Shown: one piece after another, positions 31,410 to 43,944 of the stretch
Layout of the letters: every line of letters begins with the position of its first letter
Numbering within the stretch: position 1 is the stretch's first letter
NCBI RefSeq assembly: GCF_029873635.1
Contig: NC_080423.1
Location: 99,758,991 to 99,822,990, forward strand
DNA: 64,000 nucleotides
From: Malania oleifera
Taxonomy: Eukaryota > Streptophyta > Magnoliopsida > Santalales > Ximeniaceae
Direction: 5' to 3'
Program-made: the position numbers and the translations under genes
Notes under the pieces: model-generated
Seen by the model: the letters and a program-made list of their open reading frames with translations, nothing else
Databases searched by the model: none
What the model was told of the DNA's origin: nothing

Positions 31410-33347
31410 AGAGAGTCCCGGCGCAGATTTGGGGAAGGGGGGATATTTTTTTAGTCACTATTCATTCACCACCTTTGCTCTCCCTTTATTTCATTCTCTC
31501 GCACTCTCCTGCTCTCCCCCTCATTCTCTCCCACATCTCCATCTCATCTCTCTCTGTTCGCCGGCAACCATCCCCACCGCTGCTGCTCTTCATCATCTCG
31601 GCCACACTAACCGTAGCCCTTCCATCTCACGCACACAGCACACCAACCACAGCCCTTCCATCTCATGAGCACAGCAGCTCCCTCCTCTGTTCGAGCACAG
31701 CACCATGGCCTCTTGTTCACAGTAGCCAAATACAGCAATAGCAGCAACCAGCCGAAGGAGCACGACCACTGTTCATCCTCTCGTTTCTCTCCATCACCCT
31801 CACGGCCACACGTACAACCACTCCCTCTCCCTCACGATTTTCCTTCAAACTCACACACCAGCTCACACTCTCCATCCTTCCATTAAATCCGGCTACCATT
31901 CGATCCCCATCGTAATCCTCACAGCCAATCCATACACAGACCTCCCTCTGCTGCTACCATTCTCACCGCACCACCGTCACCATAAACCACCATCCCTCAT
32001 ACAACTCAGCTCCGCTGTCTCGTCCTCCCCAGTCGCACCACCATCCATCTCCGGCGGCTCTCTCCTCAAACACCGGCAGCACTCCACCATAGCCCCTCGG
32101 CCGTGAGGTTCGTAGCCTTCTCACCATCGTCTCCAATCCACCCTCGCAAACCAGCCTCTCCCTCGGCATCTCATCTTCATGCTCTCTCTATCCTTCCTCT
32201 CTCTCCACCCTCGGCATCTCCCATATCTTCTTCACCTCACTTCCTCATCGCCATCGCCGACCACCATCCATTACTCTCCAGTTTCTCTCGCAGATTCTCC
32301 ATGGTGCCACCATCCCAACTGAGTCTCACTGTCCCTCCCATTCTCACGCTCCCTCTGACCGCCATCCCTGTCGTCTCTCTCTCGCAGACAGTTCTTCAGC
32401 CCTTCCTTTGTCCAACAACTACCTCGCGCAAGCTCCAACGAGGTCTCAGTGTCGGTAAACCGAACCAGGTGAACACAACCAATCCACCAAAGCAGTTTCG
32501 TCATTTTCTCCGCCATCGAATCCCTAAGTTTCAAGCAGACCAATACAAAGCCGCTAGCGATCGGAGGTCGGAGATATAAAGATTCTGGCCGACGAGAATT
32601 CAACTGCTGCAGGAAAATGCAACGGTCATGTTATTGGTTATCGCCGTCATGTTTTACAAAAAAAAAATCCATGACTGGGAGCGATTCTATTGCAGATATT
32701 CAAAGCTATCAGCGTTGCCGATGGGGAGGTAGGTATCCAATTTTGTTTGTGTAGATTTTGGTAGAGTTTATTTGATATCTATGATTGGATGTGGTGATCA
32801 TCGTGACTGAAGTTGGAGATCGAGTGAATGGTTTATGTTGGCTTTTGAAAGCTTTCGTAGCTGAAGCAGGGAGTAGATAAGATGTGCGTGAATTTATACT
32901 CCTATGTTTGGTTAATCTGGCCTGTGCAGCATCGATTGCTTGTTTCAGTTCATTACTGTTTTGATTTGTTAATTGGAGTTAGTGACCTTCAGCAAGTGTT
33001 CGGTTTAAGCTCCAAAAATAGAGTAGAACTGACGACGTGCTTCAGTTGAGTAATTAGGCAGCAGTCTCCAATCCTCCACCCTCACTCTCTGCTCACCGAT
33101 GCACCAACCAAGCACCCCCCACTCTCCCTTTCAACTTCTCACGGCCTGAGCCCCATCATATGCGGCAACTGTAGCCATTTCTCGGCTACCCAGAATCTCG
33201 GATCTAAAACGTCGCCTCACCCAGTACACAGACGGCCATTGGGAGCACACACGGCCGTTGTGGGGAGTCTCCGTTATCCCCTGCACACACGTGCTTGATG
33301 ATCTCTCTTCTCTCCTTCACGGCGTTAAGAACCTCCTCTTCCAAGAC

Positions 33348-34015
33348 TGTTGGGAGAGATATCAATAAACAACCACAGCGGAATAATTCTTCTCCCTATA
33401 TGCAAGCAAATATAGTGTATCTCTACTTTTATACGTGCTGGAAATAATAAGAGAAATAATCAATCACACCAAGTCACAAGAATACCAGCAGTTTTTACGT
33501 GGAAAACTTCCCCGGTGTGAGGAAGAAAAACCATGGGACCTAATCCAGTTAAAATCTCCACTATCAATCAGATAATGGGTACATAAAGTCTTCTCTAATC
33601 GTAATTAGAGGATTCAAAAATCTCTCATCAAGATATCTACAATCTTGACAAATACAAAGAGAATTAAAGAGAATACACCAAATTTGTAGTTACTGTTCAC
33701 GGGTAAAAACCACAACTCCCGAGCTCCAAATACGATCTTCACCGTTCAGATTGTAGCTCCTTGAGTCGTGAACCTCTCCCCCAAATTTTAGCTCAATCGG
33801 ACCACGGACGAAGCGGGATCGGAGTCTTAATGAAATCTGAGCAGCATGAGAAAAAACCACGTTTTTCTTTCTTTCTTTTGAGAAGTGACGGCTCCTTTCT
33901 TCTCTTCTCTCTTTTTACAACCTCCTTTAGGTTTTTCACACTAAAAGGGCTGGGCTTTGGTCTTTTAATAAAGCCCACTTGGGCTTTCCTCCACATGGAA
34001 GGAAATAACCCAACA
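33348..34015 (-). mobile_element. Solo LTR of a copia (Tork-like) family
   Basis: 668 bases, TGTTGGG...CCCAACA termini, perfect AAGAC duplication (33343-33347, 34016-34020). It contains CCACAGCGGAATAATTC, ATACCAGCAGTTTTTACGTGG and GGTAAAAACC, features shared with the copia LTRs at 41189-46197 and 48063-48659. Orientation is inferred as minus by comparison with the latter, whose element is coding on that strand. Confidence 0.8.
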
Positions 34016-34559
34016 AAGACTCCCATCTCCGGCCATCACACTCTACGAAGCCATCCTCCACCCTCTTCGTCCTTTATTCTCCATTGATAGCTCTCTCCCT
34101 CTCCTACTTCCATTCACGTTTTTCTCAAACCCCAACCATGGCCACAAGTAGCGAATCCAACAATCAGCAGCATTGGTACCTTGGAGCCATCCATGCCTTT
34201 CCCAAAGCCATCCATTCCTTTCCCAAACCACTCCCATGTGTTAGAATGTTTTTACAGCCAAATGGTTTCTCTGTAATGCCGCCGTCTCACGGTCTCCACG
34301 AGAGAGATTCAGCTCGAGAATTTGGGAACGGTAGGTGCTTAAAAGGCGTTTAGGTTTGTGTTGAGAATTGCACAGTAGTTTGGATGTGGATCATTGATCA
34401 TATGTACAAGGGAGGCTTAACTTTGATGAGGTAGAACCGTAGAAGACATTTTCTTTGATTTTGTAAATCACCTTCCACCTGTTCGACCTATTGCCTCAAA
34501 GACTCCAACCATCTTTCCCCTCTCCATTTGCACCCATCATCATACATCTATACACACCT

Positions 34560-34830
34560 ACATACAGGGCACTAACATACACCACTAACACACCCACCTG
34601 CACAGTGCACACACACTGACACACCCATCTACACACACACTATTACACACAAATAAAAAACACACACCACGCACTCACGCCCATGCACGTGTACACGTAC
34701 CCATGCACACACAATCACAAACCCATGCATGTACCAAAAATTCTAAGCATGCATGCAACACACATTGCACACATATTTTTCACACATTCCATAAACACAC
34801 TAAAACATGCGCTAACTTGCGCACCCTATA
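34560..34830. repeat. CA-rich simple sequence
   Basis: ACACAC, CACACACA and GCACACAC runs with interruptions inside the large LTR; low complexity without coding signal. Confidence 0.7.
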
Positions 34831-36527
34831 AGCACCACGTGTTGACATGGCCTTGACCGAGCCTAAAACTGTTCGGCCCTTCTTGGACCAGTTCTTTCCC
34901 GAACCAGTTGGATCTTCTGAACCGGTATGAAACCTGTTTAGCATTCCATTTTATTTCCCATATTTTTTTCAATTTTTGTGGATTTTTCCTTAATTCCCTT
35001 TTGTTATTTAATTACTTCGGGAAGAATATTGAAAAATCACAATAAATCAAAAATTTCCAAAAATGTCTTTGTAATTGAAAAATCACAAAAATCCAAAAAA
35101 GTCTTAGAAAAACCACAAAATTTTTTTTGAAGTCTGGGTCATCCTGAAGGAGTCCGAAAACCTCCCGGAATATTATTTTCAAACTTAGAAAAATCCTACA
35201 GATTTCAAAAATCCCAGGAGCATATTTTGTACCCTATTTTCTCAACTTTCCAGTCCCGATTGTTGGCCTTATAAGGTTTAAAATCTTGTTATCTTGTTTT
35301 GATCCTAACAAACAAGTGGAATTTAACATATTTGTGTAAGTAATGATATTTCAGGGCTCATATATGAGAAAGTAAGGTCAAAGTGCTTACAAGGATCAAA
35401 TGAAACTTAAATGAGTCAAAGCATGGATTTAAAGATGATATATTAAACCTTGAAGAATATGAGGTCATGCATGATTTGTTGAAAGCCAAGGAATGTTTAA
35501 AGTCAAAAGAGCCAAAGAAAAGCAAAGTGAGAGAGCTCAAAGAATATTAAAGCTTAAAGACCAAGAAAGGGCCAAAGCAAGTATGAAGACTTGAGCGTTT
35601 AGAATGTTAATGTCTTAGAAGTCTCATGTAAGTGCTTTAATGTTTAAAATATCGTTTGAAATATTTTGAAACTCTTAGGTTAACTTCTTAGACTTAGATA
35701 TCTTTTAGAATACTTGGAAAATAATTTTACAAGGTCAAAAATTATTTTAAAAATGTTAGAATCATTTTTGGAATGAAAAGCACCAAAAAGAGTTTTTCCA
35801 AATGCTGTTAGGTTTTATTGACTCACTCGAAAAATGAGCAGCTTGGAAGTTATTCCAAGTATAGGAGTTCTGTCATGTAATATTAAGCCCAAGGGCTAGA
35901 TCGTCTCCTCAGAGAATGCGTTTAATCTCAGATTTTACGTTTTTCCAATCGAAATTAAAAAGGTACTGAACTCGGTTCAGATTCAGGATTTTCAAATTTT
36001 TTTGATTTTACTTTTAACAAATTAAATAGCACGCAAATTAAAGTCCTAAAACTAACATGTATTGAACTAAAGAACAAAAACGGAAACTCCAATCTACTCA
36101 TGGAAACACTGAAACACGTATTAATGAAATATGGCAGCCTAAAACATGGAATCAAAGATGTGCAATGGAAACTCAATTAAACACTCAAGCGCGCAATAAA
36201 AACCGGATCTTTAAAAAAAACGAAAGCTCAAATCACAACTACAATCTAAAATTAAACTTTCTTGAAAACCAACTAATTAAATAGATAAATAATTCTTGCA
36301 CAGACTTAATTGAAAGAAAAAGAAAATAAGTAAATAGATAAATAAATATTGTAAGAAGAATAAAGAACCTAAATAAATACCCCAATAAAAATGCGTACTT
36401 TAATAAAAAAACAAATTCTAAACAACAATCAAAGTCTAAAACAAGAAAAAAAAACTTTAATACAATTCAAATCATTCTAATCCAATACTCAAGCAATGAA
36501 TACTAATAAAATAATCATAAAGAAAAG

Positions 36528-36553
36528 TTGAGAGAGAGAGAGAGAGAGAGAGC
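36528..36553. repeat. (GA)n microsatellite
   Basis: GAGAGAGAGAGAGAGAGAGAG inside the nested LTR. Confidence 0.9.
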
Positions 36554-37008
36554 AAAGAAAAGGCCCGAGCTGTGCAAGGGCTGCTGTGCCTGCTGGTGTG
36601 GCTTGGACAGCAGGAAGGAGTTGTTGTTTTGTGGAGCTGCTAACTGCTGCTGGTGCTGGTTTGGTGTGCTCGGGTTGTAGCTGTGCACAGGTGGCCGAGG
36701 CGTGCTGCTGCTGGCTTACTGTGATGGGCGAGATCAGCGGAGCTATGGAGAAGATGCTGGCTTGCTGTGATGGGCTCTCGGGTCTGCGCTGGTGTTGGCG
36801 TGGCAGCAGGCTGCTGCAAGAATGGCTGTCGGGTGTGTGTGGTTGCAGCTGGTCGGAATTTCAGAGGATTGAAAGGAGTGAAAAATTGAGAGAGGATGAG
36901 GATGAGAGAACAAGAGAAAAAGGCAAGAGAAACAGGGGAAGAGAACTGAGAGAATGAACAAGAGAGAGGACAGAGAAAAGCTAAGGAAAAGAGAAGGGAC
37001 AGGAGAAG

Positions 37009-37063
37009 AGAAGAAGAAGAAGAAGAAGAAGAAGAAGAAGAAGAAGAAGAAGAAGAAGAAAAG
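37009..37063. repeat. (AGA)n microsatellite
   Basis: About 18 AGA/GAA units; gives polySer or polyLeu runs in minus-strand frames. Confidence 0.9.
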
Positions 37064-37769
37064 GAGAATGGGGAGCCCCGGGGGCTGCCTTCAAACAGGG
37101 GAGAAGGAGAAGGGGATTTAAGGGGAAACTGGGTTGCCCTAGACCCGCATAGCACATGGATTCAACTCGACCCAATTGGATCTGACCCGTTTGGAAAGGG
37201 TTGACCCAAGTATATATATATTTTTTCATTTTTTATTGTTCTCTGTTCATCGCATTTGACCCTTCTGGAGCAAATTTCTCGTAAAACTCAAAACATGAAA
37301 GTTGTAGATAATCCTTTTCTCTTTCTCTAAAAATTTGAATCGTCTCGATCAGAGCTCGGACGAAAAATTTATGCACGAAATATAAACAGGTGTTGGTTTT
37401 GGTTCCCGAGAATTTTCCTGCGACAAAAAATTACCAAAATTTCATAAATAGTGCAATAAAGTTCAAGAATGATGATTTTGGAACTTTATTAAAATATTGG
37501 ACAATTTTAGACATTTAATTAAAAATATAAACCGTAAAGCTCAGGTTAAGATGCCCAATTACGCAGTTTTGACGCGTAATCATTTATACATCCGCATTGA
37601 GGTGAATTTTTATCTATCAAAATCGCCTTATTTTAAAGATTTTTTAACATGAAATTTGTAGGATTTTCTATTAGCTTTCTTTTAATACCAAGAACACCTA
37701 ATTTGGAGTTATACAAAAAAAAGTTATGGCCAAAACACTGAAACGGGGTCACAACTGTCAGTCATTCGA

Positions 37770-37935
37770 ACACTGTTCATGGGAGGAACTTCAGCTGATT
37801 GAATAGCACACAGAACCACCTCAGACGTCTGAACCCTACTTCAGTCATCTGATCCTGTGTCCAGTTCATTTTTTAAAGGGTTTCAAGAACTTTAGATGAC
37901 TGAACTTGACTCTTCAGTCATCTGAACACTGTTCA
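37770..37935 (+). promoter_or_regulatory. U3 palindrome cluster, core TTCAGTCATCTGAAC
   Basis: Five or more imperfect inverted motifs: CAGTCATTCGAACACTG, CTTCAGTCATCTGATC, GATGACTGAACTTG and TTCAGTCATCTGAACACTG. They lie about 120-290 bases upstream of the TATA box of copy C, as in copies A and B, but with another core. Confidence 0.55.
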
Positions 37936-38055
37936 GCGGGTAGAAATTTTAAAAGTTTTAATTTTTAAATATCCGTTGCTATGGCTCCAAACTTTTTAAA
38001 ATTTTAGGAAACACTCTAAGGAAACTTTAGCAACATGGAAACAAGTTTTAAAGCC

Positions 38056-38062
38056 TATAAAA
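38056..38062 (+). promoter_or_regulatory. LTR TATA box (copy C)
   Basis: TATAAAA in AAGCCTATAAAAACAGGG. Confidence 0.55.
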
Positions 38063-39913
38063 ACAGGGTTTTGTAAATCAAAATACATCCAAGAATTGAA
38101 AAATCTGTTTTGGAAAGCTGAAAGCACTCTTGTTCTTACAAGTTCTCTTGCTCACTCATTACAAAACTCTTTTGCTAAGATATTCTGAAGTGCTAATCCT
38201 TCCACCTCTAAATTCCTACTGCTTAATCCTCATCTAAGAAAGATATTGGTGAATTCTACACTTGAGCTTCATTCTATTTCATATTGATATTTTACATTCA
38301 AGTAAATAGTGCTAAAATTGTACTAACTTGCTCTTTGTGAGAGTATATTTGTACGCATATTATATCTTGTTTCTCGTAGTTATTTGACGTTCTAAGAATT
38401 GTTTGGATTGTTGGCTAAGTAAGGGGATATTGCTTAGAGAGACGGGCTCTAGCCTAAAGGAGTGACCGAGTGAGGGGACATCGTTTGGAGAGGCGGACTT
38501 TAGCCTAAGTGAAGGAGTATTTGAGCGTGGGGTATCGCTTGTAATCAGGTTTTGTTCCACCCGTCAATGAAACAGGTTTAGTGAATCCTTTGGTGGTTTT
38601 CCAAGGGCGAGGACGTAGGCTGGGTATAAGCCGAACCTCGTAAAAATCTCCGTCTCACTCTCTCTTTCCCTATTCTTTATTTTCAGTGCATACTTAAATT
38701 GCATGGATGGTTTAAATTTGAAAATCATATGAACTACGTATATTTGGAAATCAAACAAATTTAACGTTTAATTTTGATTTGAGTTGCGGAAATCGAAAGC
38801 GAGTACGTTGGTTATACCATATCTTACGGAAATCATACGGGAGTACGTTATTTAGTTAACATCCCAAAGATAAATTTACCAAGAGTTTATTTGAATTCTA
38901 AATATTTGGAAAGAGTAAATGGATTCATTTATATAGGATAAATTCTCATTCACTACAGGGCTTGGTTCAAATTTGGCAAATATCAACAAATAACCATTTT
39001 GAGTTTTTATATTACATAAGTGCTGTGTATTGGCTTGTTCGTTTGTTTTCTAATTAAAGTTGATTGGTTTGGTTGAATGATTGGATGTTTGTATGATTAA
39101 GGATTAAATAAAGAAACTTAAGTTCTTAAGTGCTTAACAAATTAAACAAATAAGTCACAAATTGGTTAAAAGAAATAAAATAAGTTTAAGAATTCTAAAA
39201 ATAAATTAAAAGAAATTTTTAAAAGCCAATTCACTCCCCTCTTGGGAAGTTATTTCCAATTTCACCGATGATTGCAATGGAAGGCATTGAACTCTTCGGA
39301 GTATAGTATGCCCCAGTTCTGAGGGAATACTTATATAGTATTTTATTTTGTACATTTTTTTTCGATTTTTAAAAGGGAGTAGTTTTCAAAGGTTTATTAA
39401 ATTTATTTTGGGATAATTTTTAATTAATCTGGTACCGTTTGTAAGAACAGGTGCATAGGGGGTGTTAATACCTTCCCCTCGCGTAACTGTACTTCCATAC
39501 CCAACTCTACTAATGCAGACCGATTATACCCTTAATTGGGTAGCAATCAAGTGTTCTAACCACACTTCAAAAGGTTAGTGGCGACTCCATACACCATGAT
39601 TTCCACGAAAATACTTTTTTTCAAAATTCACACTATTTTTCCCAGTTCGCAACCGCACCCGTGCCAAGTGTTTTGGCGGGTCCGGGACGTCGCGATAGTA
39701 ATAAACGACTCTGTTGAAGGAGGATGTGCTGTAATTATTCCTCTTCGCCTCAAAGGCTTTTTCATTTTTCCTCGGACAAGAGATCGATGAAGTTGCAAGT
39801 GAGAGAAGAGAGGGTTAATAATTCATTATTTTAGTGTGAGAAAAAATAATAATTTTGGTAATATTTTTTAAAATTCTAATAGTGTATTTTTATAAAAAAA
39901 AAATTAAAAAACA

Positions 39914-40050
39914 TGATCAAAATTTTGATGGAATTCGATTTGATCAAGAAAAGGTGATCTTTGATTTGACCAAAGATTAAAAATTTAAAGTATGCCGGTG
40001 TTACAATAATTTAACACACAAGCTTTATAAACTTTACTTGAAAGACTTGT
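39914..40050 (+). repeat. Direct repeat, partner at 47925-48060
   Basis: CATGATCAAAATTTTGATGG, ATTCGATTTGAT, a TTTGATTTG segment and GTTACAATAATTTAACA recur in the same order near 47930-48040. Family unknown. Confidence 0.7.
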
Positions 40051-40290
40051 TAAAACATATATTAGGGTTAGGATTTTTAAAAGTTGAATTATATTGCTGC
40101 AAATCAAAAATTGAGAGAGTGATTAAAGGCAAAACTTTAATAGAATGCCCTTTTAGAATTAAATCAATAAAGGGGTGTTTGGTTTGAATTATCTTGATTG
40201 TTATGTTAAAAATATTATTTCTATTCTATAGTTAATCAAGATTCCTAGTGATATATTATACATTATTTGGCATAACATAAGTAATCAGAT

Positions 40291-40680
40291 GTTATTGAAA
40301 ACTAATATTAGTAATAAAGAATAATGCTTAATCAGAATAACGAATGATTGGGGCATTTGTTTCAAGAAGTTGATTCCCATGAAAATTCAATAATACCTTC
40401 AGGAAAAGTGGGTATTCGAATACATGTATTTTGGGTACATCTTACACTCTTATGAAATTCAAGATACTTGTGATTTTAAAATATGATAAATTCTCAAAAC
40501 TAATATTAGTAATAAAGAACAATCTTTTATAAGAATAATGAGTGGTTAGGGCATTTGTTCCATGAAGTTGATTCTCATGAAAATCTAATATTACCTATAG
40601 GAAAAATAGGTATTGAATGATATATTTTGGGTACGTCTTACACTTTTATGAAATTCAAGATACGTGAGATGTAGGAATCT
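40291..40680 (+). repeat. Two-unit tandem duplication, about 200 bases each
   Basis: ACTAATATTAGTAATAAAGA, GGGCATTTGTT, GAAGTTGATTC, CATGAAAAT and TTTTGGGTAC, then CACTYTTATGAAATTCAAGA, occur in both units (about 40291-40480 and 40495-40680) with moderate divergence. Confidence 0.8.
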
Positions 40681-41402
40681 TGTGAAAATTATCAAATCGG
40701 AGCATCTAATATTTCAAAGATCTCCTAACAATTATCTTATTGAAAATATAATCCAAACTAAAGACCCATTTGTCTGGACTTTGAGTCCAAATAAACGAGA
40801 GATTACTTTGTGAATAATTAAACTTGTAAAGACATTTCACACATAAATTAATCAAATTAGTTGTAATTTGACCTAATTATATTATTAGGCCCATAGGAAA
40901 GCAAAAAATTCAAATTAAGTAAAAATAGAAAAGCAAGGCAAAGTAGTGTTCTTTTTGCTTTTGCTATTTTTGCAACTTTTTCTACCCTAATGGCACTAAC
41001 CTATTTTTGCACCATATTTTGAATTTCTCTTTTTTGGGCATTTTTATAGATAATTTTGGATTATTTGATAGATCATTACAATTCTAGCTTCCAAAATAAA
41101 ACTCTAATCTTTAGTTTTCATACTTTGTATTATTGATAGACGCTAGTTGGATAGATGTCTCAATTTTCTTGATTAGATGGATAACAATTGTTAGAAAGAA
41201 ACGAAAGTTGCTGAAAAAAACACTAAAGCAAAATCGGAAGTTCTTTATCTCTCAATTAACAAAATCAGTTCTTATGATATGACAATAGCACAAAAATATA
41301 GATTTTCAGCAGCACAAAATCAGCCCAAAATAATCACAAATATTAATCACACGAGATACACAATTTTATATGAGAAACCCCTTCAAATCAAAGGGTAAAA
41401 AC

Positions 41403-41614
41403 TATTAAGGAAATTTTCCAAGAATCCTAATAGTTGAAGATTTGTAAATATCTGATTGTACGTGGCAATCTGGGATTCTTTAGATTGTATTACTTGAATA
41501 TCTATTTGAATTTGATAGTCTAAAATCTATTTGATTTAGTATTTAAATACTTTTCAATTTGTATTTAAATTTGTAACAAACTACACCTTGTACAAGTGTC
41601 CTACATTTTCTATA
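41403..41614 (+). repeat. 5' LTR of the copia element
   Basis: Matches the 3' LTR over TTGAAGATTTG, GATTGTATTACTTGAATATC, TTTGATAGTCTA and AACTACACCTTGTACAAG, but lacks about 45- and 35-base segments present there. Confidence 0.85.
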
Positions 41615-41626
41615 TGGTATCAGAGC
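41615..41626 (+). other. Primer binding site, initiator-Met type
   Basis: TGGTATCAGAGC exactly, immediately after the LTR end TATA. Confidence 0.85.
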
Positions 41627-41676
41627 TCTTTCTCTAATAGCTTTCTTTCTTCTTCTTTTTTTCATTCTCTTTCTTA

Positions 41677-42495
41677 ATGGCTGTTTCTTCTAAATCCATT
41701 GTTGTCACCACCCTAGACACTCCCTACAGCAGCAACTCGTCTCTTATTGCCACCAATATAGGCTCCCAACTTCCCTTGAAACTTACCCCTTCCAACTTCC
41801 CTTCTTGGAGTGCCCAACTGACGTCATTGCTCATTGGCTATGACCTTCAGAGCTATCATGATGATACAACCACTTGTCCATCACGAACCATTTCTCCCAG
41901 CACCTCCTTTGTTGGTTCATCTTCAGCAAGTGTCTCCAATCCGATTTTTTGGCATTGGCTTTGGCAAGGTAAGTTGATCCTCTACACCATCCATGCATCT
42001 ATCTCCAAGCCAGTCATGCCTCTCATTTCCGCTTCCACCACTGCTCATGATGCTTGGTCAAAGTTGCAACAATTGTACACCAATCGTTCACACACTTGTG
42101 TTATGCAACTTAAGGAGGAGTTGACTCTCATTCAGTGAGAGTTCCACTCGGTCTAAGAGTATCTCCATGCCATCAAGGTATTAGTTGATGAACTTGCATT
42201 AATTGACTCTCCTATCTCAGCGGATGACATTACTTCGTATGCCATTAATGGTCTTGGCCCTGAGTACCGTGAGATTGCAGCGCCTAGTCGGGCATGTGAG
42301 ACTTCTTTTACATTTGAGGAGCTTCATGATACGCTTGTTGGCCACGAAAGTTACTTACGAAGTGTTGATGCGTCCAATGCTGTCCTAGTTGCCACTACGA
42401 ACTCCACTCAGCGCCGCACTTCCGCTTCCACTTTCAACCGCAACCAACGTTTCAACCGTAGTTCCTTTGGTCAGGGTCGCTCCAACTCTGGTTGT
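41677..42495 (+). pseudogene. Copia gag relic
   Basis: Open from ATG 41677 to a TGA at 42136-42138. It has LPLKLTPSNFPSWSAQLTSL at residues of about 36-55, the copia gag N-terminal signature (KLxxxNFxxWxxQ), then AWSKLQQLYTNRSHTCVMQL. The same frame goes on after the stop with VDELALIDSPISADDITSYA and GLGPEYREIA, and other frames with RRTSASTFNRNQRF. This is the UBN2/gag family of Ty1/copia capsid proteins, here interrupted by at least two stops. Confidence 0.85.
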
Positions 42496-42500
42496 AAATA

Positions 42501-43061
42501 TTGCAAAAGCAGTCTAGTAAGCCTCAGATCATTTGTCAGTTGTGTAACAAAGTCAGCCACTCGGCCAAGACTTGTTACTCGGCCTCAGGAGTGAATTCTG
42601 TTAATTATGTCGCTACAAATGCGTCCACCGACAAAAAGTGGCTTGTGGATTTCGTTGCTTCTCACAACATCACCTCCGATCTTGTCAATCTCTTTGTTCA
42701 CTCGGAGTATGATGGCACAGATGTGGTCATCATTGGCGATGGCTCAGGTTTGCAAGTCACACATGTTGGATCTATGTCTCTTCCCTCTTCCTTGAAGTCT
42801 TTTAAATTAACTAATACTCTTTGTGTTCCTAATATTCACAAAATCCTAATCTCCGTTCATAATTTCACTCATAGACATGATGTCTATCTTGAGTTTCACC
42901 CATTTTATTTTCTTGTAAAGGATTGGAGCACAGGGACGACACTACTTCGCGGTAAATGTCACGACAGTGTCTATCCAATGCCAATAGCATCTTCTGCTAA
43001 AACTTTTTCTGTTTTAGCACTTGTTGGTGAATCAACAACAACCCACACCTGGCATAGATGA
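42501..43061 (+). pseudogene. Copia gag zinc knuckle and protease
   Basis: Starts with CQLCNKVSHSAKTCYS (the zinc knuckle CxxCxxxxHxxxxC). Next comes KKWLVDFVASHNITSDLVNL, the retropepsin site, with the catalytic Asp in VDFVAS where live copies have DSGA. Then VIIGDGSGLQVTHVGSMSLP and LCVPNIHKILISVHNFT. The motif change beside the Asp and the later stop (TGA near 43060) suggest inactivity. Confidence 0.85.
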
Positions 43062-43920
43062 CTTGACATCCATCAAATAATGTAGTTGATTTTGTTATTC
43101 GTACCTTTTCTCTACCACTTGTGGTGTCTCGTGTCTCTTCATCTTCCATTTGTAATGCTTGTCAATGCAATAAAGTCACAAGTTGTATTTTTCTTCCATT
43201 TTTCTTGTTAGCACTTATCCACTTGAATACATTTATACTGATGTTTGGGGGCCTACAAATTCTACTTCGCTTCATGGGTTTCGTTTTTATGTCTCGTTTG
43301 TTGATCACTTAACTAAATATTGTTGGTTGTTTCCCATCTAATAAAAAAGTGATGTTTGCAACATTTTTTATCAATTGAAAGGGCTACTTGAAAAAAAGTT
43401 TGGTTTTCACATCAAACACTTATACTCAGATAATGGGGGCGAATTTCAAGCTCTTCGTCATTTTCTCTCCTCTAATTCCATTGGTTGGCTCACCACTGCT
43501 CCTTATACACCTGAGCAAAATGGTACAAGTGAACGTCGGCATCGGCACATTGTTGAAACTGGTCTCACCTTGTTGAGTCAAGCAAGTCTCCCTCTTTATT
43601 ATTGTCCTACACATTTCAGGCAGCAGTTTATTTAATAAATCGCATGCCCACTCCTATTTTAAAAAATAAAAGTCCTTTCAAATGTTTGTTTGGTTGTCAG
43701 CCCAATTACAAAAAGTTGCATATTTTTGATTGTCAGTGTTACGCATGGCTCAAACTTTATGCCACCAGTAAACTTCAACCAAAATCTACGCCTTGTCTCT
43801 TTCTTAGTTAGTCGAGTTTTCAGAGTGTTTATAGGTGTATTGACCTTGTTACCTCTCGCATTTATGTGTCTAGGCATGTGATTTTTTATGAATGTGTTTT
43901 TCCCTTTTCTTCCTCTACTC
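43062..43920 (+). pseudogene. Copia integrase
   Basis: Frames near 43150 give CNACQCNKVTS (GAG_pre-integrase zinc region). 43225-43330 gives YTDVWGPTNS-like residues and FVDHLTKYCWLFP with stops. 43375-43635 gives YSDNGGEFQAL, then TAPYTPEQNGTSERRHRHIV, so all three catalytic acidic positions (D, D, E) can be placed. 43602-43811 continues with AVYLINRMPTPILKNKSPF. At least three frame changes. Confidence 0.85.
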
Positions 43921-43944
43921 ATGTTTTTCTTCCATTGTTGTTTA

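Larger units (their letters stand above)
35819..37582 (-). mobile_element. 1.76-kb solo LTR nested in copy C
   Basis: Bounded by TGACTCACTC...GCGTAATCA and a perfect TTTAT duplication (35814-35818, 37583-37587). It interrupts copy C in U3. Minus orientation is suggested by an ATATATATAC TATA-like tract (37209-37222, minus sense) followed by a pyrimidine-rich segment with (CTT)n. The family is not recognised. ORFs inside (36586-36957, 36640-37155) come from simple repeats and Ser/Ala/Cys-rich low complexity. Confidence 0.7.
35261..39264 (+). mobile_element. Solo LTR, SIRE-like type (copy C), inside the large LTR
   Basis: Starts TGTTGGCCTTATAAGG and ends ...CCAATTTCA, with a perfect CCGAT duplication (35256-35260, 39265-39269). 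It holds a nested 1.76-kb LTR (35819-37582); without it the length is about 2.24 kb, matching copies B, D and E. Family marks are a U3 palindrome cluster (37770-37935), TATA (38056-38062), GAGGACGTAGGC...GCCGAACCTCGTAAAAA (38611-38646) and the end block AATTCACTCCCCTCTTGGG (39231-39247). Confidence 0.85.
30725..39697 (+). mobile_element. Large solo LTR interrupted by three other LTRs
   Basis: Starts TGTTGACACCCC and ends GACGTCGCGATA, flanked by a perfect GTAAT duplication (30720-30724, 39698-39702). After subtraction of the nested LTRs and their duplications (33348-34015, 35261-39264) about 4.3 kb remain. Features are a TATA box CCCTATAAAGAG near 31401-31412, then a long CT/CCA-rich leader-like stretch, and an end segment containing GGCGACTCC (39581-39589) and CGGGACGTCGCGA. 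Long LTRs ending this way resemble Tat/Ogre-type gypsy LTRs; the lineage is tentative. ORFs at 31370-31741 and 32103-32579 are Ser/Pro/His-rich translations of the leader-like part, not genes. Confidence 0.75.
39703..41183. other. Intergenic with two local repeats; no gene
   Basis: Apart from the two repeats listed separately, AT-rich sequence with no recognisable coding or TE signature. The ORF at 39578-39790 straddles the LTR end and is not a gene. Confidence 0.45.

Noticed and set aside
31351..32603. Ser/Pro/His-rich ORFs on both strands inside the large LTR
   Set aside because: They lie in a CT/CCA-rich leader-like part of an LTR, overlap in several frames and lack any domain.
36586..37229. 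Cys/Gly- or Ser-rich ORFs, one with a polySer tract
   Set aside because: They are translations of (GA)n and (AGA)n repeats inside a nested LTR.
35261..39264. Copy C as a 4-kb LTR of a separate family
   Set aside because: The excess length is exactly a 1764-base unit with its own TTTAT duplication; without it the size equals that of the sister copies.
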